Positions 17,811 through 30,220 are shown, counted from the stretch's first letter. The stretch: 64,000 bases of DNA from JAOUGY01 sp963792365 (GCA_963792365.1 CAWBVW010000004.1:490436-554435); one strand, 5' to 3'. The notes: generated by a model from the letters alone, not told the origin. Program-made: numbers and translations.

Positions 17811-18776
17811 TCACACGCCCGGCAACGGAACCCAGTCGACGATCTCATCGCCGTCGCATCGCCAGCGGGCGAGGGTGGCCAGCCTGCCCTTCTTCGCCAG
17901 CCGATACGAATCCGGAAGTCGCCGCTTGGTGATTCGGCAATCGAAGACGCCAGTGGAGTCGCAACAGAACACGCGTGCCTCGGACTTCGAGATCCGAGGG
18001 CGCCCGATCGTGTGCACGAGGTCGGTCCTGTCGATGGCGGACCTGGTATCCGTCACCAGAAAGCTCACAGGGAGACTCCGGAGATCGATTCCGGTCTCGG
18101 AAGCGAAGCGACCCCACCCTGGGTCGGTGAAGGCCTCGGGAGGCGGCGCTGCGAAGTGATGGCACCAGTGCCGGTCGTTGCCTCCGGCCAAGAGCCCACA
18201 GGCCTCTTGGTGAGTGCAGGGGGCAACAACCGCCGCATCCGGCCGAAGGCGTTCGCGGACATCAATCAACAGCCGGCTGGAACGGTGGTCTCCGGGTTCG
18301 ACCCACACGACGGCCGTGGCGGTCGAAGCGACCCCAATGAGATGCTGGAGCGATGCGTCGTCCAGTTCCCCGATGACGTGACTGACCACCAGCGTGGCCG
18401 GATCGGCCTGGTCCGATACGGCGATACCTGCCGAGTTGGCTCGATCGACGGCGTACGCCTCCGCCCGAGAGGAGCGATCGTGGCAGCGCAGAGCACCGGC
18501 CGTCGGGAACCGCTCTAGGAAACGCCGACCGGCAACCCCGGATCCGCATCCCCAATCGAGAACCGTGCCCGATGGAGGCGTCCATCCGCGCAGCTCGAGC
18601 TCGTCGAGAACGAAGTCCCATTTCCACCCGATACGCTCGCCAAACGTCCGGTCGTAGGCATCGAGAAGATCGGTCGTGCGCCAGTACGGCGCCTCACCGG
18701 CGGAGCCGCCGAGGAATCGAGTGCGCAGCTCACGCAGCTCGGCCCAAGGGAGTCCGTCTGCGTCGAGCCGGCTCAT
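17811..18776 (-). CDS. Rsm22-like (small ribosomal subunit) methyltransferase-fold protein
   Basis: 321 residues. A Rossmann methyltransferase core contains GTVLDWGCGSGVAGRRFL. The C-terminal half has cysteine motifs of the Rsm22 family (APCTHQEACGLL, HWCHHF, RVFCCDSTGVFDC), which may bind an iron-sulfur cluster. Rsm22 proteins are linked to small-subunit ribosome assembly in mitochondria and bacteria. The ATG at 18776 overlaps the stop of the upstream lipoprotein gene (TCAT at 18773-18776), so the two form an operon. It ends three bases from the convergent kinase gene. Confidence 0.82.
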   Translation of the reverse strand: MSRLDADGLPWAELRELRTRFLGGSAGEAPYWRTTDLLDAYDRTFGERIGWKWDFVLDELELRGWTPPSGTVLDWGCGSGVAGRRFLERFPTAGALRCHDRSSRAEAYAVDRANSAGIAVSDQADPATLVVSHVIGELDDASLQHLIGVASTATAVVWVEPGDHRSSRLLIDVRERLRPDAAVVAPCTHQEACGLLAGGNDRHWCHHFAAPPPEAFTDPGWGRFASETGIDLRSLPVSFLVTDTRSAIDRTDLVHTIGRPRISKSEARVFCCDSTGVFDCRITKRRLPDSYRLAKKGRLATLARWRCDGDEIVDWVPLPGV

Positions 18777-20173
18777 TCCGAGGGTGCGAGCAGGTCGCGA
18801 GCGCCCGCCATCACGAGAGCGGCCTCGGTGCCGTCGATCAACTCGTCGGGGTTCACGACCGAAGCCGACAGCACGAACATGCGCCCGCCGTCGTCGATGG
18901 CCAGCCAATTGGCGGCGAACAGACCCGGCTCCGAACCACCCTTGAAGGCAACCGTCCGCCAGACGCCCGGCTTGGGCGCCACCCCGGGGTTCACCGTGAG
19001 AATGTCGCGGACGTCGGCGCCACCGTTCTCCCAGAGGTGAACGAGAACGCGGCACATGTCGGTGGGAGAGGCGAACCATTCGAGCGTGTCGGGGTCGATG
19101 GGCTCGTCGAAGTCGGTCAAGGGAAGGTCCGCAGCCGCGATGTCCGAGATCTGGCGAAGGATTGCGCGTCGACCCTCGGTATCGGCGGCGAGATATTGGG
19201 TCCGCAGCCCCGACGATGGTCCGACCTTGAGCGCTGCGAACTCGCGCGTCGTGAGGAATGGGACGTTGAGGTCGGGGTTGCTGACCCCGAGCGTGACGAG
19301 GTGAGCTTCCACACGCTCGCGACCGAGGAGGTCGATGAGATGGTCGGCAGCCGTGTTGTCGGAGATCGCGATCATGAAGCGTGCGACCTCGCGAACAGAC
19401 TTGACGGTCCCGTCGAGCTCATCCTGGAGAATGCCGGATGGGATCGACTTCAGTTCGTCGCGGATGACGACATCGTCCTCCCAGGAGACGTCCCCGTCGG
19501 CAACCGCATCGGCGAGGGCAGAGAGCACAAAGAGCTTGAAGGCCGAACCGAGGGGCATGGGCTCGTCGGCCCCAGCCGATTCGACCGGCAGGCATTCACC
19601 GTCGATCACCTCGGCCGCCAGCAGGCGGAGAATACCGAGATCCTCGAGCCGCCCGATGGCGTTCTCAAAGGTGTCAGGGGTTGATTCGAGGTCCGCCGGC
19701 TGCACCAGCAGGCCGCTGATGCGATGCGGCTCCTCTGGGTCGACAGTGATCGAGACCTGCATGCGCTCGTCGCCGGCCGCCACTATCCCCACCCCCTGTT
19801 CGGCGGTCAGCTCCGAGTAGCTCACGACGAGCCAGTCGCCGGGAACGGCCACGAGTTGGTCGACGATCGCAGCGAACTGCCCCTCGAACGGGACCCGAAG
19901 TCGGAACACCTCTGCGAAACGCTCCTGATAGACCTCTTCAGAGAGCGGTCCACCGTTGATGGCACGCACGAACCAGTCGAGCTGTGCCCGGACCGGCGAG
20001 GCCGTCGGGTCGAGGATGGTCGAGGTCGACGATGACACCGTCGTGACCGGCGAAGCCGACGAAACGGTGGCCGGCGCCACCGTGGTGTCGACCGTCGATC
20101 CAGAGGACCCGCCGGTGCAAGCCGCCGCCACGAGCGCAGCGACGACGAGGAGGGGGAGACGTCTCACGTCCAC
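18773..20173 (-). CDS. Lipoprotein serine hydrolase of the class A beta-lactamase fold
   Basis: 466 residues from a GTG at 20173. The signal peptide ends in a lipobox LVAAAC (Cys19), then a Thr/Ser linker, then an NTF2-like segment (about 60-160). The beta-lactamase-type domain has the SxxK motif S210-A-F-K213, SDN at 271-273 and KGG at 411-413 in place of KTG. These are the active-site motifs of penicillin-recognising serine enzymes. It could be a beta-lactamase, a D,D-peptidase or a non-hydrolytic relative; the KGG variant argues for caution in calling resistance. It is upstream of and overlapping the Rsm22-like gene. Confidence 0.88.
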   Translation of the reverse strand: MDVRRLPLLVVAALVAAACTGGSSGSTVDTTVAPATVSSASPVTTVSSSTSTILDPTASPVRAQLDWFVRAINGGPLSEEVYQERFAEVFRLRVPFEGQFAAIVDQLVAVPGDWLVVSYSELTAEQGVGIVAAGDERMQVSITVDPEEPHRISGLLVQPADLESTPDTFENAIGRLEDLGILRLLAAEVIDGECLPVESAGADEPMPLGSAFKLFVLSALADAVADGDVSWEDDVVIRDELKSIPSGILQDELDGTVKSVREVARFMIAISDNTAADHLIDLLGRERVEAHLVTLGVSNPDLNVPFLTTREFAALKVGPSSGLRTQYLAADTEGRRAILRQISDIAAADLPLTDFDEPIDPDTLEWFASPTDMCRVLVHLWENGGADVRDILTVNPGVAPKPGVWRTVAFKGGSEPGLFAANWLAIDDGGRMFVLSASVVNPDELIDGTEAALVMAGARDLLAPSE

Positions 20174-20245
20174 AAGGATGGTGCACCTGGCGATTTAAGG
20201 CCAGCCCGGCTCGACCGTGAGATCGGCCACACGTCGGGTGTCGCC

Positions 20246-20902
20246 TCAACCACCGGGCTGGACCAGACCATTCTCATAGGCAAAGACCACCGCCTGCACG
20301 CGATCCCGAAGTCCGAGCTTTGTGAGCACGTTGGACACGTGCGTCTTCACGGTCGCCTCGCCGACGATGAGCTCCTCGGCGATCTCGGCGTTGGTGCGGC
20401 CCCTGGCAACCAATCCGAGCACTTCGACCTCGCGATCGGTCAGCCGTGAAAGCTCGATCCCTGCCGCAGCGGGTGCCGGACGCCGGGCGAACTCTTCGAC
20501 TATCCGCCTCGTCACCGATGGCGCCAGCAACGAATCGCCGGCGGCGACCACCCGGATCGCCTCGAGCAGTTGCTCCGGTGGCGAGTTCTTGAGCAGGAAC
20601 CCGCTGGCGCCGTTGCGCAGCGCCTGGAACACGTAGTCGTCGCGTTCGAAGGTGGTCAGGATCAGCACGCGCGGCGTGGGAGGCTCCAACCGCACGATCG
20701 CCTCTGTGGCCGCCAGTCCATCGGTGCCAGGCATCTGAATGTCCATCAACACGACGTCGGGTCGCTCCAGCTTCACCATCCGAACTGCCTCTGCACCGTC
20801 GGTGGCCTCCGCCACCACCGTCATGTCCGGCTCGGCATCGATCATCATCCGGAACCCGCTTCTCACGAGTCGCTGGTCATCGGCCAAGACGACGGTGATC
20901 AT
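20246..20902 (-). CDS. NarL/FixJ-family response regulator
   Basis: 218 residues. The receiver has D8/D9 (VLADDQ), phospho-acceptor D54 (VVLMDIQMPGTDG) and the lysine in FLLKNSPPE. The C-terminal LuxR HTH is LTDREVEVLGLVARGRTNAEIAEEL to KLGLRDRVQAVVFAYE. The start overlaps the kinase stop (TCAT at 20899-20902). It is likely to control the divergent ABC exporter at 22257, as in many NarL-type systems next to NatAB-like transporters. Confidence 0.95.
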   Translation of the reverse strand: MITVVLADDQRLVRSGFRMMIDAEPDMTVVAEATDGAEAVRMVKLERPDVVLMDIQMPGTDGLAATEAIVRLEPPTPRVLILTTFERDDYVFQALRNGASGFLLKNSPPEQLLEAIRVVAAGDSLLAPSVTRRIVEEFARRPAPAAAGIELSRLTDREVEVLGLVARGRTNAEIAEELIVGEATVKTHVSNVLTKLGLRDRVQAVVFAYENGLVQPGG

Positions 20903-22128
20903 TCCCCCACCGCCGAGGCGTCGTATGCGGTGCCCGTCGGCAGCGATGCCACCACCCGATATCCCCCGTCAGCCGACATTCCTGAACTGAAGCTGCCGCC
21001 GAGCATCGACACGCGCTCCCGCATCCCGACGAGTCCTCGCCCACCACCCGGATTCGGGTTCACCACGCCTCGGCGATTGACCACCTCAACATCGAGCGAG
21101 CCCTTGGTGTAGGTGAGGATCACCACGGTCGGGACGGGGCCCGCGTGCTTGAGCGCGTTGGTGAGCGACTCCTGGATGATCCGGTACGCCGACAGCGCCA
21201 CCGAGTCGGGGACGGCCCTCGGGTGCCCGATGACCCGCTTCTCGACGGGGAGCCCTGCAACGCCGATCTGCTCGAACAGCTTGTCGACGTCTTCCAAGGT
21301 CGGCTGCGGACCCGTCGAGTCGACCTCATTGCCGGCCCGCAGGAAGCCCACGAGCTTCTGGAGCTCTCCGACCGCCTGACGCCCGGACTCCTCGATCGCC
21401 TCCAAGGCCTGGGAGGCCCTCGCCGGATCGGAGGTCAGAATCCTGCGGGCTGCACCTGCCTGCACGCCCATCACCGACACGTGGTGAGCCACAACGTCGT
21501 GCAGCTCCCGGGCGATCCGAACTCGCTCGTCGACGACTGCTCGCTGGGCCCGGACTTCCCGCTCCGCTGCCAGCTCGTCGGCTCGCCGTGCAAGTTCCGC
21601 TTCGTTCTCTCTACGGGTTCGCGCCAGGTCACCCATCATCCACGCGGCCACGAAGAACACGGTGTTGAAGGCCAATGTGAGGGTGATCGCCAACACGGCG
21701 TCCGTGTTCACGAACTCGACCGACGAGAACAAGCTCCACCCCAGCGTGCAAACGCTCAGGCCAATCGCGAGGGCACGACTTCTCGTCCGCCACTCGGCCG
21801 ATTCCTCCCATGCCCCGACGCTGTAGATCGCCAGGAACAACGCCACCGACGTGACGGTTCCCTCTGGCGCCTGGATCAGACGGAAGATCACGAAGGACAC
21901 CGTGACGATCGTCAACACGGCAGCGGGACGAATACGTCTCCAGGCAAGCGGAAGGACCACTGGAAGCAACAACAACGTCGCGGTCGTCCTCGACGGCAGG
22001 TCGTACTCGAGGTCGGCCGTGACGAGGTGGTCGAAGGTCACCAGCATGGCGAAAAGGCCCAGCAGCACCATGCCGACCGCCACGAACGCATCACGTGGGT
22101 TGACCAGTCGGCGAATGTCGCGAGGCAT
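20899..22128 (-). CDS. NarL-type sensor histidine kinase (HisKA_3)
   Basis: 409 residues from the ATG at 22128. Four to five N-terminal membrane helices (about 15-150) serve as sensor with almost no extracytoplasmic domain. A coiled segment (RTRRENEAELARRADELAAE) leads to HisKA_3 ERVRIARELHDVVAHHVSVM, with the phospho-acceptor H in RELHD. The HATPase contains RIIQESLTNALKHA and GRGLVGMRERV. Such intramembrane-type sensors often detect membrane stress or lantibiotics. It overlaps the regulator gene by four bases. Confidence 0.93.
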   Translation of the reverse strand: MPRDIRRLVNPRDAFVAVGMVLLGLFAMLVTFDHLVTADLEYDLPSRTTATLLLLPVVLPLAWRRIRPAAVLTIVTVSFVIFRLIQAPEGTVTSVALFLAIYSVGAWEESAEWRTRSRALAIGLSVCTLGWSLFSSVEFVNTDAVLAITLTLAFNTVFFVAAWMMGDLARTRRENEAELARRADELAAEREVRAQRAVVDERVRIARELHDVVAHHVSVMGVQAGAARRILTSDPARASQALEAIEESGRQAVGELQKLVGFLRAGNEVDSTGPQPTLEDVDKLFEQIGVAGLPVEKRVIGHPRAVPDSVALSAYRIIQESLTNALKHAGPVPTVVILTYTKGSLDVEVVNRRGVVNPNPGGGRGLVGMRERVSMLGGSFSSGMSADGGYRVVASLPTGTAYDASAVGE

Positions 22129-22160
22129 GGAGACGATCCTATGCGGGACTGCTCGACCGC

Positions 22161-22206
22161 ACATCCCCCGCACGGGGGACCACACCATCAACCTCCAGGG
22201 GGATGT
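22161..22206. promoter_or_regulatory. Inverted repeat between two-component system and ABC exporter
   Basis: ACATCCCCC (22161-22169) and GGGGGATGT (22198-22206) are exact inverted arms. A second GGGGG at 22174-22178 pairs with the first arm over a short loop. It lies in the 128-bp gap between divergent starts and is a candidate site of the NarL-type regulator. Confidence 0.4.
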
Positions 22207-22256
22207 CCGCCGGATCGCCGCTCCATACGCTGGACACGAGACGGAACGGAGATGAG

Positions 22257-23147
22257 ATGCTCGAGATTCGGAATCTGTCGAAGCGATACGGCGAGGTCGT
22301 GGCGCTCGACGACTGCAGCTTTCAAGTCGAACGGGGTCGGATGTTGGGCTTTCTGGGCCCGAACGGCGCAGGCAAGACCACGGCCATGCGGTCGGTCTTC
22401 GGCCTGGTCCGGCCCGACACGGGAGCTGTGACCTGGAACGGGTCACCGGTCAGCCCGGACGACCGGATGCGGTTCGGGTATATGCCCGAGCAACGTGGCT
22501 TGTACCCGAAGATGAAGCTGGGCGACCAGCTCGTGTACATCGGCCGGCTCCATGGGATGGCAGCGGCCGACGCCTCTCGAGGGGCCGAACGGCTCCTCGG
22601 CGACCTGGGCCTGTCCGAACGCACCGACGACGCACTCGACACACTGTCACACGGCAACCAGCAACGAGTTCAGCTGGCTGCAGCCCTCATACACAACCCC
22701 GAGCTTCTGGTGCTGGACGAGCCGTTCAACGGTCTAGACCCCATCGGCGCCGAGACGATGGCGAACGTGTTGCGGGAGCGAGCGGCTGCTGGAGCGGCCG
22801 TGGTCTTCAGCTCGCATCAACTCGATGTGGTCGAGGACTTGTGTCAGGACGTGGCCATCATCCACCGCGGCAGCATCGTGGTGTCCGGTGAGGTGCGCGC
22901 GCTCAAGGACCGATCCCCCAATCGGATCGTGGAGATCGAGGTCGATCCGACCCACGCCAACGACGTCCTTGCGAAGTTCGAGGACGTCATGTCGTCGTCC
23001 TACGACGGCTACCGCCACCGTCTGGTGATCCAAGCCGACCACGACGTCTCGGAGATGATCTCGGATCCTTCGATCGGCAGATCGATCCGCCATTTCTCCT
23101 ACACCACCCCGTCGCTCTCGGACCTGTTCAAGGAGGCCGTCGCATGA
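22257..23147 (+). CDS. ABC transporter ATP-binding protein (NatA-like exporter)
   Basis: 296 residues. Walker A is GPNGAGKTT (34-42), the signature is LSHGNQQRVQ, Walker B is LLVLDEPFNGLD, and the switch histidine is in SSHQLD. The C-terminal domain of about 80 residues (DRSPNRIVEIEVD onward) matches DrrA/NatA-type ATPases. The ATG at 22257 gives the normal start. Its stop overlaps the permease start (ATGA at 23144-23147). It energises efflux by the ABC-2 permease; the substrate is unknown. Likely control is by the divergent two-component system. Confidence 0.95.
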   Translation: MLEIRNLSKRYGEVVALDDCSFQVERGRMLGFLGPNGAGKTTAMRSVFGLVRPDTGAVTWNGSPVSPDDRMRFGYMPEQRGLYPKMKLGDQLVYIGRLHGMAAADASRGAERLLGDLGLSERTDDALDTLSHGNQQRVQLAAALIHNPELLVLDEPFNGLDPIGAETMANVLRERAAAGAAVVFSSHQLDVVEDLCQDVAIIHRGSIVVSGEVRALKDRSPNRIVEIEVDPTHANDVLAKFEDVMSSSYDGYRHRLVIQADHDVSEMISDPSIGRSIRHFSYTTPSLSDLFKEAVA

Positions 23148-24337
23148 GATCGCTCGACGTTCTGATGCTCGTCACCAAGCGGGAGATCGTCGAGCGGGCA
23201 CGCTCGAAGGCCTTCATCTTCTCGAGCGTATTCACGATCATCCTGCTGGCCGCCGCCATCGGCGTCCCATTCGTGCTCGAGCAGCGGACGGTGACCTACG
23301 AGCTCGGGAGCGTGGGTGAGAACAACGATCCCATCGTCGAAGCGGCACTCGATCTCGGCAACGCCGATGAGGATGACGGCGGAGTGGTGATCGAGGTCGT
23401 CGGCTACGCCACGGTCGCGGCCGCGGAGGCCGCGCTGGACGACGGCGCAATCGACGCGGCGCTCGTGGAGGGATCCAAGCTCATCACCCCCGCCGGGACG
23501 GGCGCCGGCGGTTCCGATGTTGAGGGGTTGCTCCAGCGTGCCGCAGCCGCGGTCCGACTCGACCAGGTGTCGGGCGAGGTCGCCCGCGCTGCCGAGGTCC
23601 TCACCGAGGACGCCCTGGAGGTTCGCAGCCTCGGATCGATCGACAGCGAATCCACCCAGGCACGTCTGATCGTGTCGTTCGGCGGACTGGTGCTCATGTA
23701 CATGGCGATCCTCTCGTATGGATCGTGGACTCTGGCGGGTGTGACCGAAGAGAAGACCAACCGGGTGGTCGAGGTCCTGCTCGCCACCGTTCGACCGTGG
23801 CAGCTGCTCGCAGGGAAGATCATCGGCATCGGCTTGCTCGGGCTCGGTCAGTTCCTGCTGACGATCGGCGTTGCGATCATCGCCATCCGAGTAACGGGGA
23901 TCGCCGATCTTCCGGCGGTTCCGGTCGCCACCATCCCTCTGCTGGTGTTGTGGTTCATCTTGGGCTTCGCACTGTATGCGGTGGCCATGGGCGCCGCCGG
24001 AGCGCTGGCGAGTCGCATGGAAGATGCCCAGAGCGTGGCCACGCCGTTCACGGTGCTATCGGTGATCGGTTTCTTCGTCAGCATCCAGGTGGTCGACAAC
24101 CCCAGCGGGATGCTGGCACGGGTGGCGTCGCTGTTCCCACCAACCGCTCCCTTCGCTGCTCCGGTCCGCTCCGCCCTCGACGCCATGCCGTGGTGGGAGA
24201 TGAGCATCTCCATCCTCCTGATGGTGGTGAGCATCGTCGCTGTCGTCAGGTTCGGCGGACGTGTCTACGCAGGAGGCCTGCTCCGCTTCGGTTCACGGGT
24301 CAAGTGGAAGGAAGCCTTCCAGTCGGCCGATGCGTGA
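23144..24337 (+). CDS. ABC-2 type permease (NatB-like)
   Basis: 397 residues. The first helix (about 20-42) is followed by an extracytoplasmic domain of roughly 150 residues. Five more membrane helices lie in the C-terminal half (FGGLVLMYMAILSYGSW, IIGIGLLGLGQFLLTIGVAI and others). The motif EEKTNRVVEVLLATVRPWQLLAGKI is diagnostic of the NatB family. It is coupled to the ATPase by a four-base overlap. A strong hairpin follows at 24363. Confidence 0.94.
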   Translation: MRSLDVLMLVTKREIVERARSKAFIFSSVFTIILLAAAIGVPFVLEQRTVTYELGSVGENNDPIVEAALDLGNADEDDGGVVIEVVGYATVAAAEAALDDGAIDAALVEGSKLITPAGTGAGGSDVEGLLQRAAAAVRLDQVSGEVARAAEVLTEDALEVRSLGSIDSESTQARLIVSFGGLVLMYMAILSYGSWTLAGVTEEKTNRVVEVLLATVRPWQLLAGKIIGIGLLGLGQFLLTIGVAIIAIRVTGIADLPAVPVATIPLLVLWFILGFALYAVAMGAAGALASRMEDAQSVATPFTVLSVIGFFVSIQVVDNPSGMLARVASLFPPTAPFAAPVRSALDAMPWWEMSISILLMVVSIVAVVRFGGRVYAGGLLRFGSRVKWKEAFQSADA

Positions 24338-24362
24338 CCGACACTCGACCGAAGCGAAGGAG

Positions 24363-24388
24363 GGGCCCCGACCGATCGGTCGGGGCCC
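24363..24388. terminator. Bidirectional terminator hairpin
   Basis: A perfect 26-bp palindrome starting GGGCCCCGACC sits between the convergent permease (end 24337) and secreted nuclease (end 24404) genes. It is flanked by purines on one side and a short TCTCTT on the other. It probably terminates both transcripts. Confidence 0.7.
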
Positions 24389-24403
24389 TCTCTTCGGGAC
24401 CGG

Positions 24404-27722
<3,319 letters not shown>

Positions 27723-27830
27723 CACTCCCTTTCGTCTGTTCCGAACCTACACGGCGTTCGTGGTCCATGCGCCATGGTCCAGGGACCTTTCCGCGGTCGG
27801 AGGGTCGCCGGTGGGACGTATCCTCGGTCC

Positions 27831-28784
27831 ATGGCTTATCAGCATCTGGAGATCGAAGTCGCAGACCACGTCGGCTGGCTGTGGCTGAACCGACCCGAGA
27901 AACGCAATGCCCTGTCTGCGGACATGTGGGCGGACATCCCCGCCGCAATGGACGGGTTGGGGTCTGATCCCGACGTCCGCGCCGTCGTGGTTGCGGGCCG
28001 GGGTGAAGCGTTCACAGTGGGGATCGACCTCGGAATGCTGATGTCGGTGAATCCGTCCGACGGCGTGTCCGAAGCAACGCAGAAGATGGCGCTCTATCGC
28101 AAGATCAAAGAACTCCAGGACACCATGACCTCGTTCGAGCGCTGCCCGAAGCCGGTCATCGCCGCCGTCCACGGCTGGTGCCTCGGGGCCGGGGTCGACC
28201 TCATCACCGCCGTCGACATTCGGATCGCAGCGGCGGACGCGGTCTTTGGCGTCCGAGAGACGAAGATCGGACTGGTGGCGGACGTCGGCACACTCCAACG
28301 CCTTCCTCGCGTCGTGGCGCCCGGGCATCTCGCCGAGCTGGCGTACACCGGCAAGGACATCGACGCGGCTCGGGCCGAGCGCATCGGCCTCGTGAACAGC
28401 GTGTATCCCTCCACCGAGGAGTTACATGCCGGTGCCGCCGAGATGGCCGGCGAGATCGCCGCCAACTCGCCGCTGGTCGTCCAGGGCGTGAAGTCGGTGC
28501 TTCAGGCAGAGGCGGATATGTCCACGTCGGCAGCCCTCGACCACATGGCCTTGTGGAACACGTCGTTCCTCATGTCGAACGATCTCGGCGAGGCGATGGC
28601 CGCCCACATGGAGAAGCGCCCCCGCGTTTCACCGGAACCTGAGCCAAATGCCTCGGCCTTCAGGCCGCTCCACGTAACCCGCCCCACGGACACCCTCTCA
28701 TATGGCGGCCGCCGTCGGGCAGACAGCGGACGGCAGACAGCTTCAGAATGCCGCGACGGACCGCACGTCGAGCGCAGTAGGTAG
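27831..28784 (+). CDS. Enoyl-CoA hydratase/isomerase (crotonase, ECH1-like) with frameshifted tail
   Basis: The ATG at 27831 starts MAYQHLEIEVADHVGWLWLN. Crotonase features include the oxyanion-hole segments FTVGIDLGML and AAVHGWCLGAGVDL, and FGVRETKIGLVADVGTLQR, where the conserved acid of dienoyl-CoA isomerases (ADVG) is present. It likely acts in fatty-acid or acyl-CoA catabolism. The normal family end would be KRPPRFTGT with a stop at 28642. The run of five Cs at 28619-28623 puts translation in another frame and adds about 45 residues of repeat-derived sequence to 28784. Six Cs would restore the usual end. Confidence 0.85.
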   Translation: MAYQHLEIEVADHVGWLWLNRPEKRNALSADMWADIPAAMDGLGSDPDVRAVVVAGRGEAFTVGIDLGMLMSVNPSDGVSEATQKMALYRKIKELQDTMTSFERCPKPVIAAVHGWCLGAGVDLITAVDIRIAAADAVFGVRETKIGLVADVGTLQRLPRVVAPGHLAELAYTGKDIDAARAERIGLVNSVYPSTEELHAGAAEMAGEIAANSPLVVQGVKSVLQAEADMSTSAALDHMALWNTSFLMSNDLGEAMAAHMEKRPRVSPEPEPNASAFRPLHVTRPTDTLSYGGRRRADSGRQTASECRDGPHVERSR

Positions 28785-28950
28785 AACGTGGAAGGTTCAA
28801 CGTCAGGCTCGCCTCTACGTGCCTTCCTCGTCGGCCGTTGGCTGTCGGCCGTCGGGCCACGCAACCCGCTCCAGAGACACCCTCACCGGTGGCGCCGCCG
28901 CCAGGAAGACAGCCCACAACCCGCCCCAGCGGGCACCTCAGCATGCGGCG
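28643..28950. repeat. Non-coding spacer with degenerate direct repeats
   Basis: If the crotonase ends at 28642, this 308-bp stretch has no gene. It contains two copies of a roughly 57-bp imperfect direct repeat (28671-28727 and 28858-28913, starting CACGTAACCCGC and CACGCAACCCGC). It also has the word GTTGGCTGTCGGCCGTCGG at 28837-28855 and an inverted related word at 28712-28738. A similar word, GTTGGTTGTCTGCCGTCGG, lies at 3186-3204. This suggests a dispersed intergenic repeat family. Confidence 0.5.
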
Positions 28951-29880
28951 CTAGGCGTCGACGAGCGTCGAGGTCTGGACCATGTGCCTGAACGAGTCGA
29001 CCGCAATTTCGATGAACGCGTCCGTGGCGGGTGGCAGGTCGCGGCCCAGCGCCTTGGCGATGCTGATGGTTCTGGCGGGGATACCTGGATCCATCCGACG
29101 GATGATCACGGCCGGATCGTCTTCATCGATCGCCAACGAGGGCATCACCGCGTGACCCATCCCCGCACGCACCATTGCTTGCACGGCTGAGTTGTCACCG
29201 CTCCTGAACACCACGTTCAGCTCGATCCCGGCACCTCGGAGCCCGTCGTCGATGAGCCGCTGGCAGGCGGTGTCGTACTGACTGATCAGTGGCACGCCGT
29301 CGAGGACGGCCACGTCCACCCGCCTGTCGTCGGGGTACAGCGGCTCGTCGAGTGGGCTGAGCGCGACGAATGGGTCCTCGCAGAGCCACGACACCTCGTA
29401 TGTGCTTGCGTCGAAGGGTTCGACGAGAAAGGCGACGTCGAGCCGCCCGTCCTTCAGTCGCTCCTCGAGCTCCGCCTGTTCGTCGGTCTCGAACAGCTTC
29501 ACTTCGACCTGCGGACGTTCGTTGCGAAAGCGCCGCAGGATGGTGGGCAGCATCCTCACCGAGACCGATTGGAACGTGCCCACGGCCAGCGTTCCGATGA
29601 CCCCTGCTCCGAACGAGTGGATGGCCCGGTCGGCCTCGGAGATCCGCTCCAGCAGGTCCTCGGCATGTTCGAGCAGCAGCACGCCCAGAGGGGTGAGCTC
29701 TACCGGCCGGGGTCCCCCGGGACGTTCGAACAGCCGTCCGCCGACGGCCTTTTCGAGCGCGGCAATCTGCTGGCTCACAGCGGACTGTGTGTAGCCCAGC
29801 CGCGTGGCTGCACGCCCGAAAGAGTGTTCTTCGGCCACGGCGACCAGCGCCGAGAGATGACGGAATTCGACGTCGTTCAT
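28951..29880 (-). CDS. LysR-family transcriptional regulator
   Basis: 309 residues from the ATG at 29880 (two in-frame ATGs lie just upstream). The N-terminal HTH is LSALVAVAEEHSFGRAATRLGYTQSAVSQQIAALEKAVGGRLFER read across positions 9-53, the standard LysR pattern. The effector-binding domain (about 90-300) contains LAVGTFQSVSVRMLP and MVRAGMGHAVMPSLAI. It is divergent from the 74-residue gene at 29987 across 106 bp, the usual arrangement for a LysR regulator and its target. The inducer is unknown. Confidence 0.93.
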   Translation of the reverse strand: MNDVEFRHLSALVAVAEEHSFGRAATRLGYTQSAVSQQIAALEKAVGGRLFERPGGPRPVELTPLGVLLLEHAEDLLERISEADRAIHSFGAGVIGTLAVGTFQSVSVRMLPTILRRFRNERPQVEVKLFETDEQAELEERLKDGRLDVAFLVEPFDASTYEVSWLCEDPFVALSPLDEPLYPDDRRVDVAVLDGVPLISQYDTACQRLIDDGLRGAGIELNVVFRSGDNSAVQAMVRAGMGHAVMPSLAIDEDDPAVIIRRMDPGIPARTISIAKALGRDLPPATDAFIEIAVDSFRHMVQTSTLVDA

Positions 29881-29986
29881 ACCCATGGTGTCCATAAGCA
29901 TAGCTGATGAATACCAGCAATAACCATCGTTGGACGGAATGGACCAAGTGTCGTAGCTTGATCGCATACCGCTCAGGAGACACCAC

Positions 29987-30211
29987 ATGTTTGACTTCCA
30001 CCAACTCGCACGCGACGTAGATGCCTTCGGCATCGATCGTTGCCAGGTCGCCGTGGGCAACCTCGCAGCGGTCGCCCGCAACCATGGCGTATCCCCGGTT
30101 CTCATCGACGTGATGACCGACCGGACGCAGCCGGATGTGGCACGGATCCGGGCCCTCGCTCGGGTGCAGTTGTCCCTGGGGCGGCACACCCGTACACCTA
30201 TTGCAGCCTGA
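29987..30211 (+). CDS. Small conserved-looking protein (74 aa), divergent from LysR
   Basis: The ATG at 29987 follows a good AGGAG site eight bases upstream. The 74 residues (starting MFDFHQLARDVDAFGIDRCQ) are compact and without a signal or membrane helix. No family was recognised. It is divergently placed to a LysR gene and followed by a strong hairpin, so it has its own transcription unit and is a plausible LysR target. Confidence 0.6.
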   Translation: MFDFHQLARDVDAFGIDRCQVAVGNLAAVARNHGVSPVLIDVMTDRTQPDVARIRALARVQLSLGRHTRTPIAA

Positions 30212-30220
30212 TCGCAGCTC

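Noticed and set aside
18773..20173. Functional beta-lactamase resistance gene
   Set aside because: SxxK and SDN are present but KTG is replaced by KGG, and the protein has an extra N-terminal domain; peptidase or other roles are as likely.
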